A stretch of DNA of 64,000 bases from Streptacidiphilus sp. ASG 303 (GTDB lineage Bacteria; Actinomycetota; Actinomycetes; Streptomycetales; Streptomycetaceae), in NCBI RefSeq assembly GCF_020991365.1, contig NZ_JAJLRA010000006.1, positions 248,001 to 312,000 of the forward strand, given 5' to 3'. The notes beneath the pieces were generated by a model. That model worked only from the letters and a program-made list of their open reading frames with translations, was not told the origin of the DNA and made no database searches. The position numbers were made by a program, and so were the translations under genes. Within the stretch, counting starts at the first letter, position 1; each line of letters begins with the position of its first letter. Positions 29,550 through 37,511 of the stretch are shown one piece after another.

Positions 29550-30554
29550 TCAGCCCGGGCCCAGCATGCGGTCGACCGCCTCCCGGACGTGGAGGCTGTC
29601 GAAGGTGCCGTCCGTCCGGTCGGCCTTCGTGCAGATCCCGGACAGCCCGAAGCGCTCGGTGAGGTGCCGGTAGTTCTGCTCGACGTCGCCGCTCAGGAAG
29701 TACGCGGTGATGAGGATCCTCGGGATCCTGCGCTTCTGGAGGTCCATCAGGGCGTGGAAGCCGTGGTTGTCGTCGTTGCGCGGGGTCAGGTGGCGGTCGA
29801 CCAGGGCACCGTGGAACTGGGGCGGATCGCCGGCCATGAGCCGGTGGTACTCGTCCAGGTTTCTGACCGTGGTGATGTCGCAGTCCCCGAACAGGGTCTC
29901 CAGCAGCCGGCACATCTGCTCGTCGTCCTCGACGATCAGCAGCCGCCGCCGTGCCCTGGCCCTCCGCCCCGGGTAAAGGGCGTCCGCGCGCCCCACGGCC
30001 GGGTCGTGTCCGAACCGGTCCGCGAACACGGCCCAGCCCTCCACCTCCACACCCTGCCGGAACAGCGCCGACACGGCGTCCACCAGCTGCCGCCGTGCCC
30101 TGACCGCCGCGTTCCAGTGCCTGTCCTCGACCAGGTGGTGCACCTGGAGCGGATCCCCGCGCCACATCGCGAGCAGGCGGGCCACCTCGCCGGTGTCCGG
30201 TGCTCCTCCCAGGGCCGCGACCCGGCCCGGGAATTCGAGCACGTCCAGGCGGAGGAGGTCCTTCGGCAGCCGGTAGCCGCTCGAAGCCGACCTGGGGATC
30301 TCGACCCCGTGCCTCCTGAGGACCGCGTTCACCTTGCCGACATGGGTGTACACCGCGCCGGAGGACCCCCGGCGCGGCAGCATGTCCCTGATGCTCTCGC
30401 AGGACACCAGTTGCCCCTGCATGAAGAGCAGCCGCAGCAGGATGGCCGCTCCCACCCCGACGAGCGGCGTCCGCCCCCCGGCGGAGCTCTCCACGACCAG
30501 TTCACCGAGCGCGCTGACGTACGGCCTGTCCTGCTCCGGAACCCCGTCCCCCAT
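29550..30554 (-). CDS. SARP-like regulator with C-terminal receiver domain (wHTH-BTAD-REC)
   Basis: The protein is 334 residues. Residues about 10-85 form an OmpR/SARP-type winged helix (LGELVVES, then LLRLLFMQGQLVSCESI and VYTHVGKVNAVLRRHGVEI). Residues about 90-195 resemble the BTAD helical domain of SARPs (ARLLAMWRGDPLQ, then WNAAVRARRQLVDAVSALF). Residues about 205-334 are a CheY-like receiver with all key residues: VEDD, the phospho-acceptor Asp in ALVDRHL, Thr in LITAYF and Lys in CTKAD. Receivers normally come first, so this order is inverted. The stop codon is two bases from the GHKL gene's stop on the opposite strand. It probably regulates the helicase-PLD-GHKL operon or itself, and a direct repeat of SARP-box geometry lies about 240 bp upstream. 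Confidence 0.8.
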   Translation of the reverse strand: MGDGVPEQDRPYVSALGELVVESSAGGRTPLVGVGAAILLRLLFMQGQLVSCESIRDMLPRRGSSGAVYTHVGKVNAVLRRHGVEIPRSASSGYRLPKDLLRLDVLEFPGRVAALGGAPDTGEVARLLAMWRGDPLQVHHLVEDRHWNAAVRARRQLVDAVSALFRQGVEVEGWAVFADRFGHDPAVGRADALYPGRRARARRRLLIVEDDEQMCRLLETLFGDCDITTVRNLDEYHRLMAGDPPQFHGALVDRHLTPRNDDNHGFHALMDLQKRRIPRILITAYFLSGDVEQNYRHLTERFGLSGICTKADRTDGTFDSLHVREAVDRMLGPG

Positions 30555-30790
30555 GGCCTCATGCTAGAGCGCGGTACGGCGGACCGGGCAGGGACGGGTG
30601 CATCCGAGGCGCCCGGCCCCTGCGCGGGAGCAAGGCTCCCGGACACCCGGGCGACGGGCGCGGGCCTGCCCGGTCCGGACCGGTTTACCGCTCGCCTCCG
30701 CGGGCACGTCCGGACCTTCCGCGCCACGGGGCGGCGAGCCCTGCTGCGGCGCACTCCCGGGGCATGTCCCGCTGGAGCGGGAGGGGCTGT

Positions 30791-30808
30791 CTGAACCGTA
30801 CCTGAACC
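30791..30808 (+). promoter_or_regulatory. Direct heptamer repeat CTGAACC-N4-CTGAACC (SARP-box geometry)
   Basis: Two identical heptamers separated by four bases give the 11-bp period known for SARP-family operators. Further GTTCA half-sites in reverse orientation lie at 30836-30848. The site sits in the 399-bp gap between the SARP-like regulator (divergent) and a small membrane-protein gene. No convincing -10 box stands at the classic distance. The rest of the gap holds no gene that I can support. Confidence 0.4.
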
Positions 30809-30953
30809 AAAGTCAGCAACCCTTCCTGCCGGACGGGTTCAAGTTCAGGGCGAAGCCCATGGGGCGGCTGAGGACTACCCGGTTCCCTGGGTTCCACGGG
30901 CACCCGGCCCGCAGGCCCAGGAAGGGCCGAGCCTCCCCGCAGGAGTGAGTTAC

Positions 30954-31241
30954 ATGCCCACCACGTCCGTAAAGACCTGTGCCGCCGTCGGCACCGGCTC
31001 CGTCACCGCCCACGTCGCCGGCCTTTCCCCGCTCCAGGCCCTCGCCGTCGGCATCGCCGTCCTGGCCGCCGCCGTGCTGCTCAAGCTGCTCGTCCTGGAG
31101 TGGTTCTCCCGGAAGGGCGAGGGAGTGCGCAGCGACGTGCTGAAGTTCGCCTCCATGCTGTTCCTCGGCCGGGAGGCCGCCTCCGCCCCCGACGTGCCGG
31201 CGTCCCGGAAGCGCAGAGCACGCAGGCGCCGCCCCAGGTGA
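30954..31241 (+). CDS. Small single-helix membrane protein
   Basis: The 95-residue protein starts at an ATG eight bases after AGGAG. One hydrophobic helix spans about residues 25-48 (ALAVGIAVLAAAVLLKLLVL), followed by a basic C-terminal tail rich in Arg. I recognise no family. It has its own good ribosome site and ends before a strong palindrome, so it is probably a monocistronic gene. Its short upstream region contains the CTGAACC repeats, so it may belong to the same regulatory unit as the divergent SARP-like gene. Confidence 0.6.
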   Translation: MPTTSVKTCAAVGTGSVTAHVAGLSPLQALAVGIAVLAAAVLLKLLVLEWFSRKGEGVRSDVLKFASMLFLGREAASAPDVPASRKRRARRRRPR

Positions 31242-31337
31242 CCGGCCGGCACGGCCCCGGAGGGCGAGGACGCCTCCGGGGCTCCGTGGGGCGGGCGTGG
31301 TCCCGGCGCCGGTGGCGTCACGGTCGCGTGCGCCCCC

Positions 31338-31397
31338 GCCGGTGCTCCTCCTTCGCCCGGCCGGGGCGCCCCGGCCGGGCGAAGGAGGAGCACCGGC
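31338..31397. terminator. 60-bp perfect palindrome, bidirectional terminator
   Basis: Bases 31338-31367 are the exact reverse complement of 31368-31397, with no mismatch and no spacer. It lies between the convergent ends of the small membrane gene (31241) and sdaA (31435). It is very stable as RNA in either direction, which fits a two-way terminator. Confidence 0.75.
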
Positions 31398-31434
31398 CGT
31401 GGCGGACCGGAACGCGCGGTCGGCACCCGCCCCG

Positions 31435-32802
31435 TCAGCACTCGATGACGTTGACCGCGAGGCCGCCGCGCGAGGTCTCCTTGTACTTGACCTTCATGTC
31501 GGCGCCGGTCTCCTTCATGGTCTTGATCGCCTTGTCGAGGGAGACGTGGTGGCGGCCGTCGCCGCGCAGCGCCATCCGGGCCGCCGTGACGGCCTTCACC
31601 GACGCCATGCCGTTGCGCTCGATGCACGGGATCTGGACCAGTCCGCCCACCGGGTCGCAGGTCAGCCCGAGGTTGTGCTCGATGCCGATCTCGGCCGCGT
31701 TCTCCACCTGCTCCGGGGTGCCGCCCAGCACCTCGGCCAGGCCGCCCGCCGCCATCGAGCAGGCCGAGCCGACCTCGCCCTGGCAGCCGACCTCGGCGCC
31801 GGAGATCGAGGCGTTCTCCTTGAAGAGCATGCCGATGGCGCCCGCCGCCAGCATGAAGCGGACCACGCCGTCCTCGTCCGCCCCCGGGACGAAGTTCATG
31901 TAGTAGTGCAGCACGGCCGGCACGATCCCGGCGGCGCCGTTGGTGGGCGCGGTGACGACCCGGCCGCCCGCCGCGTTCTCCTCGTTGACGGCCATCGCGT
32001 AGAGGGTGACCCACTCCATCGCGTTGGCCGGGCCGATCCCCTCGGCGCGCAGCGCGCGGGCGGCGGTGGCGGCCCGGCGGCGGACCTTCAGCCCGCCCGG
32101 CAGGATGCCCTCGCGGGTCATCCCGGCCCGCACGCACTCCTGCATCACGCCCCAGATCTCCAGCAGCCCGGCCCGGATCTCGGCCTCGCTGCGCCAGGCC
32201 CTCTCGTTCTCCAGCATCAGCGCGGAGATCGACAGCCCGGTGGTGCGGGTCAGGTGCAGCAGCTCCTCGCCGGTGCGGAACGGGTGGCGCAGCACGGTGT
32301 CGTCGGGCTTGACCCGGTCGGCGCCGATGGCGTCCTCGTCCACGACGAAGCCGCCGCCGACCGAGTAGTAGGTCTTCTCCAGCACCGGCACCCCGGCCTC
32401 GTCGTACGCGCACAGGGTCATGCCGTTGGCGTGGTACGGCAGTGAGCGGCGGCGGTGCAGGATCAGCTGGCGGTCCGGGTCGAAGGCGATCTCGTGGGCG
32501 CCCAGCAGGCTGAGGCGGCCGGTCGCCCGGATCCGCTCCACGCTCTGCCCGGCCGCCTCGACGTCCACGGTGCGCGGGGAGTGGCCCTCCAGGCCGAGCA
32601 GCACCGCCTTGGGCGTGCCGTGACCGTGGCCGGTGGCGCCGAGCGAGCCGAAGAGCTCGGCGCGCACGGAGGCGGTGCGGACCAGCAGCCCCTCGGACTT
32701 CAGCCGCCGGGCGAACATCCGGGCGGCGCGCATCGGGCCGACCGTGTGGGAACTGGACGGGCCGATGCCGATGGAGAAGAGGTCGAAGACGCTGATGGCC
32801 AC
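31435..32802 (-). CDS. sdaA: L-serine dehydratase (ammonia-lyase), iron-sulfur type
   Basis: The 455-residue single-chain enzyme deaminates L-serine to pyruvate and ammonia using a [4Fe-4S] cluster. The N-terminal beta domain shows [22 protein letters not shown]. The C-terminal alpha domain carries the conserved cysteines in [24 protein letters not shown] and the final IEC. GTG 32802 is preferred because GGGAG lies upstream and the product then begins [12 protein letters not shown]; an earlier in-frame ATG adds nine unlikely residues. It follows glyA on the same strand, but three hairpins in the 272-base gap suggest that it is mostly transcribed from its own promoter. It joins glycine cleavage and SHMT in serine/glycine breakdown. 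Confidence 0.95.
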   Translation of the reverse strand: MAISVFDLFSIGIGPSSSHTVGPMRAARMFARRLKSEGLLVRTASVRAELFGSLGATGHGHGTPKAVLLGLEGHSPRTVDVEAAGQSVERIRATGRLSLLGAHEIAFDPDRQLILHRRRSLPYHANGMTLCAYDEAGVPVLEKTYYSVGGGFVVDEDAIGADRVKPDDTVLRHPFRTGEELLHLTRTTGLSISALMLENERAWRSEAEIRAGLLEIWGVMQECVRAGMTREGILPGGLKVRRRAATAARALRAEGIGPANAMEWVTLYAMAVNEENAAGGRVVTAPTNGAAGIVPAVLHYYMNFVPGADEDGVVRFMLAAGAIGMLFKENASISGAEVGCQGEVGSACSMAAGGLAEVLGGTPEQVENAAEIGIEHNLGLTCDPVGGLVQIPCIERNGMASVKAVTAARMALRGDGRHHVSLDKAIKTMKETGADMKVKYKETSRGGLAVNVIEC

Positions 32803-32911
32803 GGTGGAACCGACTCCCGGGGGCCCCACGGCGGTGTGGGGCGGGTTCGGGTCCGCACGGTCCTCCCCGGGGGTGCCGGGGGAGGGGTCGCGCGGACGGG
32901 GGAAAGCGAAC

Positions 32912-32944
32912 GGGGCGGGCGGACGGGTCGCGTCCGCCCGCCCC
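32912..32944 (-). terminator. Hairpin between glyA and sdaA
   Basis: Perfect 14-bp arms (32912-32925 and 32931-32944) with a 5-nt loop lie upstream of sdaA on the minus strand. Either a second terminator for glyA or an attenuator in the sdaA leader. Confidence 0.5.
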
Positions 32945-33002
32945 CAGTGTCACCCGGAGGGCCGGGCCCTCCAAAAGGCGGGTGCCCCGGAGGGGCGGCG
33001 GC

Positions 33003-33068
33003 CTCCGCGCGGGGCGGCGCGCGCCGCCCCGCGCGGAGACCGCCCGGGCCGGGGTCCCCGGCCCGGGC
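33003..33068 (-). terminator. Double hairpin terminator after glyA
   Basis: Two adjacent hairpins follow the glyA stop. The first has 13-bp arms at 33042-33054 and 33056-33068; the second is a 36-bp perfect palindrome at 33003-33038. They begin seven bases after the stop codon, so readthrough into sdaA should be limited. Confidence 0.75.
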
Positions 33069-33074
33069 TGCGGG

Positions 33075-34343
33075 TCAGAGCCCCGGGTAGAGGGGGTGCT
33101 TCGCGGCCAGCGCGGCGACGCGGGCCTTCAGCTCCTCGGCCCGCGCCTCGTCGAAGCCCGGCTTGAGGGCCTCGGCGATGATGTCGGCGACCTCGCGGAA
33201 GTCCTCGGCGCCGAAGCCGCGGGTGGCCAGCGCCGGGGTGCCGATCCGCAGGCCGGAGGTGACCATCGGCGGGCGCGGGTCGAAGGGCACCGCGTTGCGG
33301 TTGACGGTGATGCCGACCTCGTGGAGCCGGTCCTCGGCCTGACGGCCGTCCAGCTCGCTGCTGCGCAGGTCCACGAGGACCAGGTGGACGTCGGTGCCGC
33401 CGGAGAGGACGGCCACGCCCGCCTCGGCGGCGTCGGCGCGGCCCAGGCGCTCGGCGAGGATCGCCGCGCCCTCCAGGGTGCGCTGCTGGCGCTCCTTGAA
33501 CTCCTCCGAGGCCGCGACCTTGAAGGCGACCGCCTTGGCGGCGATCACGTGCTCCAGCGGGCCGCCCTGCTGGCCGGGGAAGACCGCGGAGTTGATCTTC
33601 TTGGCGAGTTCGGCCTTGGAGAGGATCACACCGCCGCGCGGGCCGCCCAGGGTCTTGTGGGTGGTGGTGGTCACCACGTCCGCGTAGGGCACCGGCGAGG
33701 GGTGCAGACCCGCGGCCACCAGGCCGGCGAAGTGGGCCATGTCCACCATCAGGTAGGCGCCGACCTCGTCCGCGATCCGGCGGAAGGCGGCGAAGTCCAG
33801 CTGCCGCGGGTACGCGGACCAGCCGGCCACGATCAGCTTCGGCCGGTGCTCCTTCGCCAGGCGCTCCACCTCGTCCATGTCGACCAGGCTGGTCTGCTCG
33901 TCGACGTGGTACGCCACCACGTTGTAGAGCTTGCCGGAGAAGTTGAGCCGCATGCCGTGGGTCAGGTGGCCGCCGTGCGCCAGGTCCAGGCCCAGGATGG
34001 TGTCGCCCGGCTGGAGCAGGGCGAACATCGCGGCGGCGTTGGCCTGCGCGCCGGAGTGCGGCTGCACGTTGGCGGCCTCGGCGCCGAACAGCTCCTTGAT
34101 GCGGTCGATCGCGATCTGCTCGACCGTGTCGACGTGCTCGCAGCCGCCGTAGTAGCGGCGGCCGGGGTAGCCCTCGGCGTACTTGTTGGTGAGGACCGAG
34201 CCCTGCGCCTCCATGACCGCCACCGGGGCGAAGTTCTCGGAGGCGATCATCTCGAGGGTGGTCTGCTGGCGGGTGAGCTCGGCGTCGACCGCGGCGGCGA
34301 CCTCGGGGTCGAGGGCGTGCAGGGACTGGTTGAGAACCGTCAT
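33075..34343 (-). CDS. glyA: Serine hydroxymethyltransferase
   Basis: The 422-residue, full-length PLP enzyme interconverts serine plus tetrahydrofolate with glycine plus 5,10-methylenetetrahydrofolate. The PLP lysine lies in [15 protein letters not shown] near residue 230. The N-terminus ([10 protein letters not shown]) and the substrate-binding segment [14 protein letters not shown] are intact. The gene is third in the minus-strand series gcvT-gcvH-glyA. The glycine cleavage reaction and this enzyme share the one-carbon carrier, so joint control by the upstream glycine riboswitch makes sense. A hairpin between gcvH and glyA may lower its expression relative to gcvT-gcvH. Confidence 0.96.
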   Translation of the reverse strand: MTVLNQSLHALDPEVAAAVDAELTRQQTTLEMIASENFAPVAVMEAQGSVLTNKYAEGYPGRRYYGGCEHVDTVEQIAIDRIKELFGAEAANVQPHSGAQANAAAMFALLQPGDTILGLDLAHGGHLTHGMRLNFSGKLYNVVAYHVDEQTSLVDMDEVERLAKEHRPKLIVAGWSAYPRQLDFAAFRRIADEVGAYLMVDMAHFAGLVAAGLHPSPVPYADVVTTTTHKTLGGPRGGVILSKAELAKKINSAVFPGQQGGPLEHVIAAKAVAFKVAASEEFKERQQRTLEGAAILAERLGRADAAEAGVAVLSGGTDVHLVLVDLRSSELDGRQAEDRLHEVGITVNRNAVPFDPRPPMVTSGLRIGTPALATRGFGAEDFREVADIIAEALKPGFDEARAEELKARVAALAAKHPLYPGL

Positions 34344-34382
34344 CAGGGGTCTTCCGGTGAAAGGGCGGGCGGGGAGACCGGG

Positions 34383-34420
34383 GCGGCCGCAGCGCAGGGG
34401 TCCTGCCCGGCTGCGGCCGC
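34383..34420 (-). terminator. Hairpin between gcvH and glyA (partial terminator or attenuator)
   Basis: An 11-bp outer stem (34383-34393 with 34410-34420) encloses an inner 5-bp stem GCAGG-GGT-CCTGC. It lies in the 99-base gap between the two genes and could tune the ratio of GcvH to GlyA. Confidence 0.55.
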
Positions 34421-34442
34421 TGCGGGGGTGGCCGGCGAGTGC

Positions 34443-34820
34443 TCAGCCGCCGGTGAAGGCGGTGTACTCGTCGGCGCTCAGCAGGCCCTCGGGGTCGCCG
34501 TCGAGCCGGACCTTGAACAGCCAGCCGTCCTCGAACGGGCCGGAGTTCACGAGCGCGGGGTCGTCCACCACGGCCTGGTTGACCTCGGTCACCTCGCCGC
34601 TGGCGGGGGAGTACAGGTCGCTGACCGACTTGGTGGACTCGAGCTCGCCGCACGGCTCGCCGGCGGTGACGGCCTGGCCGACCTCGGGAAGCTGGACGTA
34701 GACCACGTCGCCGAGCGCGTCGGCGGCGTGCGCGGTGATGCCGACGGTGGACACGCCGCCCTCCGGGGCGGTCAGCCACTCGTGCTCCTTGCTGAACTGC
34801 AGGTGCTGCGGGTTGCTCAT
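34443..34820 (-). CDS. gcvH: Glycine cleavage system H protein
   Basis: The 125-residue lipoyl carrier shuttles the aminomethyl group between the P and T proteins of the glycine cleavage complex. The lipoylated Lys64 lies in [14 protein letters not shown], and [19 protein letters not shown] is the typical beta-strand region. It lies between gcvT and glyA on the same strand. No gcvP (decarboxylase subunit) is present in the window; in Streptomyces it is commonly encoded elsewhere. Confidence 0.96.
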   Translation of the reverse strand: MSNPQHLQFSKEHEWLTAPEGGVSTVGITAHAADALGDVVYVQLPEVGQAVTAGEPCGELESTKSVSDLYSPASGEVTEVNQAVVDDPALVNSGPFEDGWLFKVRLDGDPEGLLSADEYTAFTGG

Positions 34821-34978
34821 GGCGGCAATTCTCCAGGATGGGATGCGGGTACGGCGAAACGGGCCGCATGTCGGCCGGGGCTCCGGCGAAGCGGCAGGTC
34901 AGCGGCGCGCCTGCGGGTGCGGCACCGCCCGGAGGGGGCGGGGTCCGCGCGGGCGGCGGCGGGGGGTGCGGGCCGCCG

Positions 34979-36103
34979 TCAGCGGGCGCGCTTGTAGAAC
35001 GGCAGCGCCACGACCTCGACCGGCTCGCGGGTGCCGCGCACGTCGACGGCGACGGAGGAGCCCGGGGCGGCGTGGGCGGCGTCCACGTAGGCGATGGCGA
35101 TCGGCTTCCCCAGGGTGGGGGAGGGGGCGCCGGAGGTGACCTCGCCGACCGGCGCGCCGTCCGCGTCCACCACGGCGTACCCGGCCCGCGGCACCCGGCG
35201 GCCCGCGGAGACCAGGCCGACCAGGCGGCGCGGCGGGGCGGCCTCGGCGTCGGCGGCGGCCTTCTCCAGGGCGGCGCGGCCGACGAAGTCCCCGCCGTTG
35301 GTCGTCTTGTCGAAGCGGACGACCCGGCCGAGGCCCGCGTCGAAGGGGGTGGTGGCGGCGGTCAGCTCGTGCCCGTACAGCGGCATGCCGGCCTCCAGCC
35401 GCAGCGTGTCGCGGCAGGACAGGCCGCACGGGACCAGCCCGTGCCCGGCACCGGCCTCGGTGAGGGCCTGCCACAGGTGCTCCGCGTCGGCGGGCGCGGC
35501 GAAGACCTCGAAGCCGTCCTCGCCCGTGTAGCCCGTGCGGGCGAGCAGGACCTCGCGGCCGGCCACGGTCGCGGGCAGGCAGGCGTAGTACTTCAGCCCC
35601 GCCAGGTCGGCGTCGGTGAGGGCGCCCAGGATCGCGGCGGCCTCCGGGCCCTGCACGGCGACGAGCGCGTACGCGTCGCGGTCGTCGCGGACGGCGGCGT
35701 CGAAGCCGGCGGCGCGGGCGGTGAGCGCGTCCAGGACGACCTGGGCGTTGGAGGCGTTCGCCACCACGAGGAACTCCTGCTCCCCGGTGCGGTAGACGAT
35801 CAGGTCGTCCAGGATGCCGCCGTCCTCGGCGCAGATCATGGTGTACCGGGCGCGGTGCGGGCCGAGCGCGGAGACGAAGCCGACCAGGGCGTGGTCCAGC
35901 GCCTCGCCGGCCTGCGGGCCGCTGACGGTGATCTCGCCCATGTGGGAGAGGTCGAAGAGCCCGGCCCGGGTGCGGACGGCGTTGTGCTCGTCGCGCTCGC
36001 TGCCGTAGCGCAGCGGCATGTCCCAGCCCGCGAAGTCGGTCATGGTGGCGCCGAGGGCGCGGTGGACGGCGTCCAGGGCGGTGCGGCGGGGGCCGGCGGT
36101 CAT
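34979..36103 (-). CDS. gcvT: Glycine cleavage system T protein (aminomethyltransferase)
   Basis: The 374-residue enzyme transfers the aminomethyl carbon from lipoyl-H protein to tetrahydrofolate and releases ammonia. The folate-binding N-terminus (MTDFAGWDMPLRYGS) and DLSHMGEI are intact, as are CGLSCRDTLRLEAGMPLYGHEL and the C-terminal barrel. ATG 36103 follows GAGGAG at good spacing; upstream sequence is riboswitch, not protein. It is the first gene downstream of a tandem glycine riboswitch, so it should be induced by glycine. Confidence 0.96.
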   Translation of the reverse strand: MTAGPRRTALDAVHRALGATMTDFAGWDMPLRYGSERDEHNAVRTRAGLFDLSHMGEITVSGPQAGEALDHALVGFVSALGPHRARYTMICAEDGGILDDLIVYRTGEQEFLVVANASNAQVVLDALTARAAGFDAAVRDDRDAYALVAVQGPEAAAILGALTDADLAGLKYYACLPATVAGREVLLARTGYTGEDGFEVFAAPADAEHLWQALTEAGAGHGLVPCGLSCRDTLRLEAGMPLYGHELTAATTPFDAGLGRVVRFDKTTNGGDFVGRAALEKAAADAEAAPPRRLVGLVSAGRRVPRAGYAVVDADGAPVGEVTSGAPSPTLGKPIAIAYVDAAHAAPGSSVAVDVRGTREPVEVVALPFYKRAR

Positions 36104-36200
36104 GGGGGTGCTCCTCGGTGGGGCCGGGCTGTCGGGCGCGGCGGACGGGGGACGGGCACGGACCTGCCGGGCATGCACGGGGGCATGCGGCGGCCCGGGT

Positions 36201-36425
36201 CTCCCCATCTGTCGTCGCAACCTGAGAGCTTCACCGCGCCCGCCCGCGGTCGGGGCGTCGGCGGCTTGCACCGTGGGTGGGAGCACGGAGGGCCGTGTCC
36301 GCTTTCCAGATGTGCCTCGCCCGCGCGGTAGCTGTGCCTGAGAGATTCCGGGGAGGACTTGCTCCTTCGGCGCCGGTGCCGCCCGGCCCGGGGTGCGGGC
36401 GGTCGGGCGGCCGGACTCTCCCGCG
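36201..36425 (-). promoter_or_regulatory. Tandem glycine riboswitch controlling gcvT
   Basis: Read on the minus strand, the first aptamer starts GGGAGAGTCC (36422-36413), continues with CGCCGAAGGAGCAA and closes at CTCTCAGGCA (36344-36335). The second contains CGGTGCAAGCCGCC, then GAAGCTCTCAGGTT (CTCTCAGG at 36228-36221) and ends GACAGATGGGGAG. Two copies of the CTCTCAGG core joined by a short linker are diagnostic of the cooperative two-aptamer class. It lies 98 bases before gcvT and is expected to switch the operon on when glycine is high. The limits are approximate. Confidence 0.9.
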
Positions 36426-36598
36426 CGGGTTCGAACGGCCGGTATGGAGTTGGGCGCGCCCATCATGACACGGCGGACCGGGCGGCGCGAGGGCGGCTCC
36501 GCGCCTGTTCGCTCCCCTTTGCCCCGCCCCGGCCTTTACTCTTTCTTGGTGTTCCCGGGCCCGTGCGACCCCGCACGGCCGGAGACGGGAGGGCCGGT

Positions 36599-37357
36599 GT
36601 GGACGAGGCACGCGCGACCGCGGGGGTGCTGCGGCCGCAGGGGGTCCAGGACCTGCGCGGCCGCGGGGCCGGCCGGGAGCTGCACTACCCGGCGGGGGAC
36701 CTGCTCGTGGTCTCCGGCCTGCCCGGCAGCGGCAAGAGCACCCTGATCGGGCGGGCCGTCCCGCCCGGCGTCCGGCGGATCGACTCCCACGACGTGCGGG
36801 CGGACTTCGCCCGGCGGCTGCCGGACCGGCTCCCGTACGCGGTCTACCGGCCGCTGGTGCGGGCCGTCCACTACTGGCGGCTGCGCGGAGCGGTGCGCGA
36901 CGGCGGTCCGGTGGTGGTGCACGACTGCGGGGAGCGCGGCTGGGTGCGGGGCTGGCTGGGCTGCCGGGCGCGGCGGCAGGGCCGGGGCCTGCACCTGCTC
37001 CTGCTGGACGTCGACCCGGAGCAGGCCTCGGGCGGCCAGCGGGCGCGCGGCCGGGCCGTGTCCGCCGCGGCCTTCGCCCGCCACCTGGCCGGGTGGCGGC
37101 GGCTGCTGGCGGAGGTGGAGCGGGCGGCCCCGGGGGGCCGCCTGCCGGGCGGGGCGGTGTCGGTGGTGCTGCTAGACCGGGCGGGGGCGGGACCGCCGTC
37201 GCTGGTCCGGTTCGGCGGGGAGCGGGCCGGGGGCGGGCTGCCCGCGGGGAGGCGGCCGGCGGAGGAGATGCCCGCGGGGAGGCGGCCGGCGGAGGACCTG
37301 CCCGAGGAGGACCGGTCCAGGGGCGGGCGGTCCGGGGCGGTGCGGGGGGCCCCGTGA
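36599..37357 (+). CDS. P-loop ATPase (AAA_33-like kinase fold)
   Basis: The protein is 252 residues from GTG 36599, with GGGAGG upstream. Walker A is GLPGSGKST near residue 42, followed by RIDSHDVRADFA, which resembles the acceptor-side motif of small kinases of the zeta-toxin/polynucleotide-kinase-like group. A possible Walker B-like strand is GGPVVVHDCGERG. The C-terminal 50 residues repeat the 10-residue unit AGRRPAEE/D and look disordered. The substrate is unknown. It is divergent from gcvT across the riboswitch, and a promoter-like TACTCT near 36538 may serve it. Confidence 0.75.
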   Translation: MDEARATAGVLRPQGVQDLRGRGAGRELHYPAGDLLVVSGLPGSGKSTLIGRAVPPGVRRIDSHDVRADFARRLPDRLPYAVYRPLVRAVHYWRLRGAVRDGGPVVVHDCGERGWVRGWLGCRARRQGRGLHLLLLDVDPEQASGGQRARGRAVSAAAFARHLAGWRRLLAEVERAAPGGRLPGGAVSVVLLDRAGAGPPSLVRFGGERAGGGLPAGRRPAEEMPAGRRPAEDLPEEDRSRGGRSGAVRGAP

Positions 37358-37511
37358 CCGGGTCCGCGGCCGGGACCCCGCGCCCTTCCGTCCTGCGGCA
37401 CGGGTCCTGCGGTGAGGGGCGTCCTCCGCCGGGGGCCGGGCGGCTATCGTGCCCTGTACCGGCGCGGGCACGCCCCGGTACAGGCGAGGCGAGAACGGCG
37501 GTTCAGGGCAG

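Noticed and set aside
30791-30831. A second promoter for the ECF sigma factor at the TGAACC repeats
   Set aside because: Neither TGAACC copy is followed by CGT at 16 bases on the plus strand, so the -10 half is missing.
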